Of a DNA stretch of 5,824 bases, positions 1 to 3,817 are shown piece by piece. Position numbers and translations under genes: made by a program. The stretch's first letter is position 1, and each line of letters starts with the position of its first letter. Source of the stretch: Clostridiaceae bacterium (GTDB lineage: Bacteria > Bacillota > Clostridia > Oscillospirales > QAMX01); contig JAEDGJ010000149.1 in assembly GCA_016297585.1 (NCBI GenBank), positions 1 through 5,824 on the forward strand. Direction: 5' to 3'. The notes under the pieces were generated by a model. The model searched no databases. It was given only the letters and a program-made list of their open reading frames with translations, and was not told the origin of the DNA.

Positions 1-486
1 GTCCCAGCGGCGGGCGAAGCCGGAGGACGTGATCTTGACCTCGACGATGCGTCCCAGAACGCCGGAATCGCAGATCTCGCGGATCTTCACGAACTGCTTG
101 CGATAGCGGGACTGGAGGAAGATGGCGTACATCCTGCCGGTTTCGGCGATGGTTTCCTTTAATTCCTCGACCTGCGCCATGTTGGCAGCGATGGGCTTCT
201 CCTGCAGGACGTTGAAGCCGTGACGCATCAGATCGACAGCGATCGGCTGATGGAACTGGGACGGCGTAGCATTGATAACGAAATCGATATCGGTGCGGCC
301 GAACAGCTCGGTGTAATTTTCGTAGACGTCGCAGCCGGGATATTCCTGCAGCGCACGCTCGCGGCGCTCGGGCAGCGGATCGACGACGGCGACTACTTTG
401 AATCTGTCATCGGTCTTGATGTGCGCGCCGTGGATGTTGCGGCCCGAACGTCCCTGCCCAAGGATAGCGACATTCAATACCTTCAT
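1..486 (-). CDS. Gfo/Idh/MocA family NAD(P)-dependent oxidoreductase, N-terminal part (3' end off the window)
   Basis: The 162 visible residues form the Rossmann domain of a Gfo/Idh/MocA oxidoreductase, a cytosolic family that usually oxidises or reduces sugars, inositols and related polyols with NAD(P). Seen in the sequence: a beta strand followed by the dinucleotide-binding loop GQGRSG (residues 10-15); an acidic residue, D36, ending the second strand (VVAVVD), which suggests NAD preference; the ATPSQFH stretch (73-79); and the EKP motif (96-98) whose lysine is catalytic in this family. The start of the C-terminal substrate domain (KITSSGFARRWD) is just reached. Family members are usually 330-390 residues, so about half is missing. 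The ATG at 486 is preceded by AGGAG (496-500) at 9 nt. It lies downstream of, and on the same strand as, the DUF1848 gene, with 131 bp between them and its own promoter. The substrate cannot be told from this half. The family call is firm. Confidence 0.93.
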   Translation of the reverse strand, partial: MKVLNVAILGQGRSGRNIHGAHIKTDDRFKVVAVVDPLPERRERALQEYPGCDVYENYTELFGRTDIDFVINATPSQFHQPIAVDLMRHGFNVLQEKPIAANMAQVEELKETIAETGRMYAIFLQSRYRKQFVKIREICDSGVLGRIVEVKITSSGFARRWD

Positions 487-516
487 GATGTTCGTCTCCT
501 TATGTTATTCGTACTG

Positions 517-527
517 GGTACTATACC
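517..527. promoter_or_regulatory. Short dyad (GGTA-CTA-TACC) at the predicted start site of the oxidoreductase gene
   Basis: A perfect inverted repeat with 4-bp arms around a 3-bp centre sits directly downstream of the -10 box and covers the predicted transcription start. Half-site-like GGTAT also occurs in the -10 region on the minus strand, so GGTAT is present twice nine bases apart. A repressor site at this position would be plausible for a sugar-responsive gene, but the arms are short and could be chance. Confidence 0.3.
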
Positions 528-528
528 T

Positions 529-557
529 AATATACCATATTCCTCCGGCGTTTTCAA
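529..557 (-). promoter_or_regulatory. Extended -10 promoter for the oxidoreductase gene
   Basis: Reading leftward, TTGAAA (552-557) is separated by exactly 17 nt from TATATT (529-534), and the -10 box is preceded by TGG, giving an extended -10. Transcription would begin near 522, leaving a leader of about 36 nt before the ATG at 486. The match to a housekeeping (sigma-A) promoter is good; no transcript data are available. Confidence 0.7.
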
Positions 558-617
558 GTGCTTTTCCTACAAAAACAAAAAAACGGACATTTGAAAAAGA
601 CTTGGAAAGACGGCGGA

Positions 618-1460
618 TTACGCTTCCCCGATCAGAAAGGGACTGTCCGGACGGTGGCGCGCCGCATTGCGCCGGACGGACGCCGCGCCGTGATTGGCGT
701 AGCAGTAGACGCAGCCGTGCAGGCAGGTGTTGTAGACGCCGATATCCACCGCCGCCGCGCAGCCGCAGCCGGGACGCTGGGCTCGGTCGGCGGCCAGCGG
801 GACGTCCCCGCAGAGCCGGCGGATCAGCGCCGCGTCGATGCAGTGGGCGGGGGCGATGCCGAACGCCGACAGGTTCCCGGATTCGCAGCAGGCGGAGGGC
901 GCAAAGCCGTATGCGGGCGCGGTCCTGCCGATGTATTCCGCAAGCTCCTGCACCTCGGACGGCTCCGCGGCACGGAGCAGCGGTGAGGAGAGCCGCGGAT
1001 AGAGGTCGAGAAAGCTGATGACGACGCGCTCCGCGGCGCCGGAAAGCGCCTCGCAGAGACGAAGAAAGGCGGCTTTGTGGAATGCGGCGGGATAACGCTC
1101 GTTTATGACGATGGGGTCATAACGCCAGACGACGCGCGCGGGGCCGACGGCGCGGGAGAGCGTGCGGAAGGTTTCGACGAGCGCGCCCTTGTCGGGAAGC
1201 CCCGGCTCGAGCGTCCGGTCATAGGGGGTCAGCGTGAACTGGAAATAGAACGGGAACGGCAGCTCGCCGAGGCGCGGCAGCATCGGCGCGGGGTTTTTCG
1301 TCCAGAAGACGGCGCAGTCGCAGTCTGAAAAGTCCACGCGGCGCACCTGATCGGGACGGAAGGGGTTGCGCGTCAGAACGTACCCCTCGCGGACGCGGCG
1401 GAAAAACCAGTCGGAGTAAAAGGCGGGAATATCGGTGCGTCGGGAAGCGGAAACGATCAA
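618..1460 (-). CDS. DUF1848 family protein with C-terminal radical-SAM-like CX3CX2C motif
   Basis: This 280-residue protein matches the DUF1848 family, whose function is not established. It opens with the family hallmark SASRRTDIPAFYSDW (residues 4-18), followed by CDCAVFWTKNP (47-57), PFYFQFTLTPYD (70-81) and VVWRYDPIV (110-118), which look like strands of a TIM-barrel-like core. The C-terminal part has C232-x-C234 and then DIGVYNTCLHGCVYCYAN (239-256), where C246, C250 and C253 form CX3CX2C, the spacing that binds the 4Fe-4S cluster in radical SAM enzymes. The TTG at 1460 is chosen as start because AAAGGAGG (1471-1478) lies 10 nt upstream and the protein then begins exactly at the conserved MIVSASRRTD. 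An earlier in-frame TTG at 1518-1520 would add 20 residues unlike the family. The stop is TAA at 618. The gene is divergent from hslO. Iron-sulfur binding is inference. Confidence 0.92.
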   Translation of the reverse strand: MIVSASRRTDIPAFYSDWFFRRVREGYVLTRNPFRPDQVRRVDFSDCDCAVFWTKNPAPMLPRLGELPFPFYFQFTLTPYDRTLEPGLPDKGALVETFRTLSRAVGPARVVWRYDPIVINERYPAAFHKAAFLRLCEALSGAAERVVISFLDLYPRLSSPLLRAAEPSEVQELAEYIGRTAPAYGFAPSACCESGNLSAFGIAPAHCIDAALIRRLCGDVPLAADRAQRPGCGCAAAVDIGVYNTCLHGCVYCYANHGAASVRRNAARHRPDSPFLIGEA

Positions 1461-1470
1461 AGTCCCCTGC

Positions 1471-1478
1471 CCTCCTTT
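1471..1478 (-). promoter_or_regulatory. Shine-Dalgarno sequence deciding the TTG start of the DUF1848 gene
   Basis: AAAGGAGG on the minus strand ends 10 nt before the TTG at 1460. It is the strongest ribosome-binding site near the gene's 5' end, and it agrees with where homologous proteins begin. Confidence 0.75.
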
Positions 1479-1503
1479 CGAGAGTGAAAAAATGCGTGAA
1501 AAC

Positions 1504-1533
1504 AGTGTACCACGGCACAAAGTTTCCTGTCAA
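1504..1533 (-). promoter_or_regulatory. Promoter for the DUF1848 gene
   Basis: Reading leftward, a consensus TTGACA (1528-1533) is followed after 18 nt by TACACT (1504-1509), with TGG immediately before the -10 box. The predicted start near 1497 gives a leader of about 37 nt. Its -35 box lies 34 bp from the -35 box of the divergent hslO promoter, so a single bound protein could affect both. Confidence 0.7.
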
Positions 1534-1554
1534 TGCCGCGCGAGAGAAAAAACC

Positions 1555-1585
1555 TTGCCGCCGCTACTTGATTTTTCGGCGGCAA
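1555..1585. promoter_or_regulatory. Perfect 9-bp inverted repeat spanning the hslO -35 region (candidate operator)
   Basis: TTGCCGCCG (1555-1563) and CGGCGGCAA (1577-1585) are perfect reverse complements separated by 13 bp, so the arm centres are 22 bp, about two helical turns, apart. The -35 box of hslO lies inside the central 13 bp and the right arm fills the spacer. The dyad is upstream of both predicted start sites, so it would act as DNA rather than as RNA. It is not the CIRCE heat-shock element (arm sequence TTAGCACTC, 9-bp gap). A repressor site is the natural reading, but no binding protein can be named. Confidence 0.5.
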
Positions 1586-1596
1586 TACGGTATACT
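1568..1596 (+). promoter_or_regulatory. Promoter for hslO and the coupled downstream gene
   Basis: TTGATT (1568-1573), a 17-nt spacer and TATACT (1591-1596) form a good sigma-A-type promoter. Transcription would start near 1603, about 32 nt before the TTG start of hslO. It is interleaved with the 9-bp dyad at 1555-1585. Confidence 0.75.
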
Positions 1597-1619
1597 CAAG
1601 GGGCAGTACATGGAAAATC

Positions 1620-1625
1620 GGGAGG
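1620..1625 (+). promoter_or_regulatory. Shine-Dalgarno sequence deciding the TTG start of hslO
   Basis: GGGAGG lies 9 nt before the TTG at 1635, followed by a run of T. There is no in-frame ATG nearby, and the resulting N-terminus (MSDHIVRATAAENRIRAF) matches Hsp33 proteins. Confidence 0.8.
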
Positions 1626-1634
1626 TTTTTTACA

Positions 1635-2522
1635 TTGTCCGATCATATTGTCCGCGCGACGGCGGCGGAGAACCGCATCCGGGCGTTCGCGGCGTCTACC
1701 AGAGATCTCGTGGAGGAAGCAAGGGCGCGTCATAACACCAGCCCCGTCGTCACGGCGGCGCTCGGCAGGCTTTTAACGGCGTCGGCGATGATGGGTGTGA
1801 CCCTGAAGCGCGAGGATGAGCGCCTGACGCTGAAAATCGAGGGCGACGGCCCGGTGAAGATGCTGATCGCGCAGTCCGACGCGCATGCGAACGTGCGCGG
1901 GTATGCGGCGGAGCCGTGCGTACTGCTCGGCGCGAACGCGAAGGGCAAGCTCGACGTCGCGGGCGCCGTCGGCAAGGGCGTGCTGCGCGTGACGCGTCAG
2001 GGCAGCGAGGGCGAGCCGTTCACCGGCACGTCGGAGCTTGTCTCGGGCGAGATCGCGGAGGATCTGACCTATTATTACGCGCTGTCGGAGCAGACGCCGT
2101 CGGCGGTCGCGCTGGGCGTGCTGATGAATCACGACAACACCGTGCGCGCGGCGGGCGGCTTCATCATCCAGCTTCTGCCGGGCGCGGACGAGGAGCTGAC
2201 GGCGGCGCTGGAGGCGCGGCTGTCCGCGCTGCGGCCGGTGACGACGCTCTTGGCCGAGGGCAGAAGCGCCGAAGAGCTGCTGCGGGAGGCGCTTGCGGGC
2301 TTTGACGTGACCGTCAACGAGACGATCCCCGCGCGCTTTCACTGCGGCTGCACGCGCGAAAGCGTGGAAAGGGTGCTTTTAAGCCTCGGCTACGACGAGC
2401 TGTCCTCGCTTGCCGGAAAGCCCGTGGAGGTGCACTGCGATTACTGCTCGAGTGATTACGAATACACGGCCGAAGAGGTCGAAAAACTCTTAAAAACATT
2501 GCAGAAGGAGAAACAAGTATGA
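1635..2522 (+). CDS. hslO: Hsp33 redox-regulated molecular chaperone
   Basis: This 295-residue cytosolic protein is Hsp33, a holdase chaperone switched on by oxidation and unfolding (for example by hypochlorite or peroxide plus heat). The length fits the family (about 290). Seen in order: the N-terminal segment RATAAENRIRAFAAST; the core fold with EDLTYYYALSEQTPSA (residues 142-157) and GGFIIQLLPGA (174-184), both highly typical; and a C-terminal redox switch with C237-G-C239 and C268-D-Y-C271. These give CxC-x28-CxxC, the four zinc ligands that form disulfides on activation, so the switch looks intact. Translation starts at TTG 1635. It is transcribed from the promoter at 1568-1596, which carries a dyad. 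Its TGA overlaps the ATG of the next gene (ATGA at 2519-2522), so the two are co-transcribed and probably translationally coupled. The identification is very secure. Confidence 0.98.
   Translation: MSDHIVRATAAENRIRAFAASTRDLVEEARARHNTSPVVTAALGRLLTASAMMGVTLKREDERLTLKIEGDGPVKMLIAQSDAHANVRGYAAEPCVLLGANAKGKLDVAGAVGKGVLRVTRQGSEGEPFTGTSELVSGEIAEDLTYYYALSEQTPSAVALGVLMNHDNTVRAAGGFIIQLLPGADEELTAALEARLSALRPVTTLLAEGRSAEELLREALAGFDVTVNETIPARFHCGCTRESVERVLLSLGYDELSSLAGKPVEVHCDYCSSDYEYTAEEVEKLLKTLQKEKQV
2505..2510 (+). promoter_or_regulatory. Shine-Dalgarno sequence inside the end of hslO for the coupled gene
   Basis: AAGGAG lies within the last codons of hslO, 8 nt before the ATG at 2519. With the ATGA stop/start overlap, this allows both independent initiation and re-initiation by ribosomes finishing hslO. 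Confidence 0.8.
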
Positions 2523-3559
2523 GACGCCTGAAAACTGGGTACGCGTATCACGGCAACCGGATGCCCCAGCACGTCGAGACCGACCTGCGCGACATGGCCG
2601 CGCATGACACGAATCTCGTCGTCCATATGCTCTCCCACACGGACTGGGACCGCCACCTCAACGTCATGAAGGAGATCGTCGCGATGACCGAGGGCTACGG
2701 CATGGAAGCCTGGATCGACAACTGGGGCATCGGAGGCCCTCCCGGAGACAAGGATCACTTCCTCGCCTACCATCCGGAAGCGCATATGATCTACTCCGAC
2801 GGCTCGCTCGCGCCCGTCCACGCCTGCCTGAACCATCCCGCCTTCCGCCAGTTCACGAAGGAATGGGTCGACGCCGTCGCCTACATCGGCGGCAAGAAGA
2901 TCTTCTGGGATGAGCCGCATCTTCCGAAGCAGCATCCGGACGGCGGCGACATCTACACCTGCACCTGCCCGGTCTGCCGCAAGATCTTCAAGGAGCGCTA
3001 CGGCTACGACATGCCGCTGCATCCGAACGCGGACGTCGAGGCCTTCCGCACCGACACGATCGTCGATTACTTCTCCGAAGTGACCGAATATGCCGCCAAA
3101 AAGGGCATCGAGAACGCCGTCTGCGTCATGCTGGGCGACCACGGCGTCAATCTCGACTCGATCGACCGCCTGTGCAGCCTGCCGTCCCTGCAGGACGTCG
3201 GCTCCGATCCCTACTGGCTCGGCTCCGGCGTGGATCCGTATGAGTTCGTCTACAAGGGCGCGCGCCGCAACATCGAGGTCTCGGAAAAGTTCGGAAAAGA
3301 GCACAACATCTGGATCCAGACCTATAAAAACCCGGTCGGCTCCGAGGAGGAGATCATCGCGGCGACCGAGGCGGCCTACGACGCCGGCGCCCGCACGATC
3401 ATCGCGTGGGGCTACTACGGCTCCACCTCCAACGATTACCGCGCCAAGAATCCGGAGGTCGTCCGCGCGAAGACCGCCGAGGCGTTCCGCCGCATCTGGG
3501 ACCGCGAGCGCGACCGCGTCATTCAGGAAAGCCGCGCAAGACTCGGCATTACCGTGTAA
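2519..3559 (+). CDS. TIM-barrel, glycoside hydrolase-like protein with a CxCxxC metal-type motif
   Basis: This 346-residue protein has no signal peptide or membrane segment. I do not recognise a named gene. The segments I read as strands fit one full (beta/alpha)8 barrel: residues 4-12, 32-39 (TNLVVHMLS), 62-68 (MEAWIDN), 126-132 (KKIFWDE), 199-207 (NAVCVMLGD), 226-234, 263-269 (NIWIQTY) and 292-300 (RTIIAWGYY). The strand-4 end carries W130-D131-E132-P133-H134, where glycoside hydrolases of this fold place the acid/base glutamate; D207 at the end of strand 5 and many aromatics at strand ends (W43, W69, W233, W297, Y299, Y300) look like a sugar-binding pocket. After strand 4 comes C148-T-C150-P-V-C153 followed by KIFKERYG, resembling the CxCxxC segment of hypothetical glycosyl hydrolase-like families. 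Hydrolase activity is inference from fold and motifs. The ATG overlaps the hslO stop. Synonymous sites favour C (gtc, ctc, atc, gcc) more than in hslO, which may mean high expression. Confidence 0.9.
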   Translation: MRRLKTGYAYHGNRMPQHVETDLRDMAAHDTNLVVHMLSHTDWDRHLNVMKEIVAMTEGYGMEAWIDNWGIGGPPGDKDHFLAYHPEAHMIYSDGSLAPVHACLNHPAFRQFTKEWVDAVAYIGGKKIFWDEPHLPKQHPDGGDIYTCTCPVCRKIFKERYGYDMPLHPNADVEAFRTDTIVDYFSEVTEYAAKKGIENAVCVMLGDHGVNLDSIDRLCSLPSLQDVGSDPYWLGSGVDPYEFVYKGARRNIEVSEKFGKEHNIWIQTYKNPVGSEEEIIAATEAAYDAGARTIIAWGYYGSTSNDYRAKNPEVVRAKTAEAFRRIWDRERDRVIQESRARLGITV

Positions 3560-3566
3560 ATTCAGA

Positions 3567-3622
3567 CCCGCTTTTTGCCCGGAAAAAGACCGGTACCGCG
3601 TCCTTTTCGGGCAAAAAGCGGG
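3567..3622 (+). repeat. Long hairpin HP1 with perfect 15-bp arms, just after the TIM-barrel gene
   Basis: CCCGCTTTTTGCCCG (3567-3581) and CGGGCAAAAAGCGGG (3608-3622) are perfect reverse complements. Pairing continues inward (G3582-T3607 as wobble, 3583-3585 with 3604-3606, 3588-3590 with 3600-3602) towards a self-complementary CGGTACCG at 3591-3598. It begins 7 nt after the TAA at 3559. There is no T-run after it, so it is not a classical intrinsic terminator, though it could protect the 3' end of the hslO transcript or be a repeat element. Confidence 0.8.
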
Positions 3623-3630
3623 CAGACATT

Positions 3631-3664
3631 CGAAAGAAGGCGGGGGGCATACCGCCTTCTTTCG
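3631..3664 (+). repeat. Second hairpin HP2 with perfect 13-bp arms
   Basis: CGAAAGAAGGCGG (3631-3643) pairs perfectly with CCGCCTTCTTTCG (3652-3664) around an 8-nt loop. It starts 8 nt after HP1. Neither strand has a T-run after the stem, so terminator function is uncertain. The right arm can also pair with a third segment just downstream (3673-3680). Confidence 0.8.
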
Positions 3665-3680
3665 TGCAAAAAACGAAAGA
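3658..3680 (+). repeat. Alternative hairpin competing with HP2
   Basis: TCTTTCGT (3658-3665) is the reverse complement of ACGAAAGA (3673-3680) with a 7-nt loop. The first half is part of the right arm of HP2, so the two stems cannot form at once. ACGAAA recurs near 3727, in a second A-rich tract. The stem is shorter and AT-richer than HP2 and would be the less stable of the two. Confidence 0.5.
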
Positions 3681-3804
3681 GACAGGGTTCCCTCAAAAAA
3701 CCCGGGATATCCCCCCAAGGACAAAAACGAAAAACCGGTCTTTTTTGCCGGGCGCTTCCGGCCATGTCCCGACAATGCGGACGGACGGCGCGGCATTTTG
3801 CAAC

Positions 3805-3811
3805 GGGGAGG
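3805..3811 (+). promoter_or_regulatory. Shine-Dalgarno sequence deciding the TTG start of hppA
   Basis: GGGGAGG lies 6 nt before the TTG at 3818. The next candidate, GTG at 3824, would be 12 nt away. The layout GGGAGG plus T-run plus TTG closely resembles that of hslO. Confidence 0.75.
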
Positions 3812-3817
3812 TTTTCT

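Larger units (their letters stand above)
3577..3753 (+). repeat. Long-range inverted repeat framing the spacer before hppA
   Basis: Positions 3577-3594 (GCCCGGAAAAAGACCGGT) are nearly the reverse complement of 3734-3753, which reads GCCCGGCAAAAAAGACCGGT on the other strand; the only difference is two extra bases in the right copy. This pairing uses the left arm and centre of HP1, so it is exclusive with HP1 but would enclose HP2. It could equally be the two ends of a small inserted element. Confidence 0.55.
3560..3817. other. Non-coding, highly structured spacer between the TIM-barrel gene and hppA
   Basis: This 258-bp stretch carries HP1, HP2, the competing stem, the framing inverted repeat, a GGGATATCCC palindrome (3704-3713) and a small hairpin, GCCGG/CCGGC (3747-3751 with 3758-3762). 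It has long A and T runs next to G/C runs, unlike the flanking genes. Open frames cross it on several strands but none has a start signal or protein-like composition. I find no convincing sigma-A promoter for hppA here; hppA may be read from upstream or from a promoter type I do not recognise. Confidence 0.7.

Noticed and set aside
560..617. Terminator after the DUF1848 gene
   Set aside because: There is a T-rich tract on the minus strand (7 T then 5 T, about 571-586) but no stable stem immediately before it, so I did not call it.
398..1018. Plus-strand open frames of 100-200 codons opposite the oxidoreductase and DUF1848 genes
   Set aside because: They lack ribosome-binding sites, are arginine- and proline-rich, and lie antisense to genes with clear family motifs.
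1461..1520. A 20-residue N-terminal extension of the DUF1848 protein from the TTG at 1520
   Set aside because: The extension contains the Shine-Dalgarno sequence and overlaps the -10 box at 1504-1509, and the family begins at the MIVSASRRTD position.
1555..1585. CIRCE heat-shock operator upstream of hslO
   Set aside because: The arms are TTGCCGCCG rather than TTAGCACTC and the gap is 13 bp rather than 9, so HrcA binding is not supported.
3567..3664. HP1 and HP2 as ordinary intrinsic terminators of the hslO unit
   Set aside because: Neither stem is followed by a T-run on the plus strand, nor on the minus strand when read the other way. Some role in termination or 3'-end stability remains possible.
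3720..3800. A sigma-A promoter for hppA
   Set aside because: The best pair found (TTGCCG at 3745 and GACAAT at 3771) has a 20-nt spacer and poor boxes.
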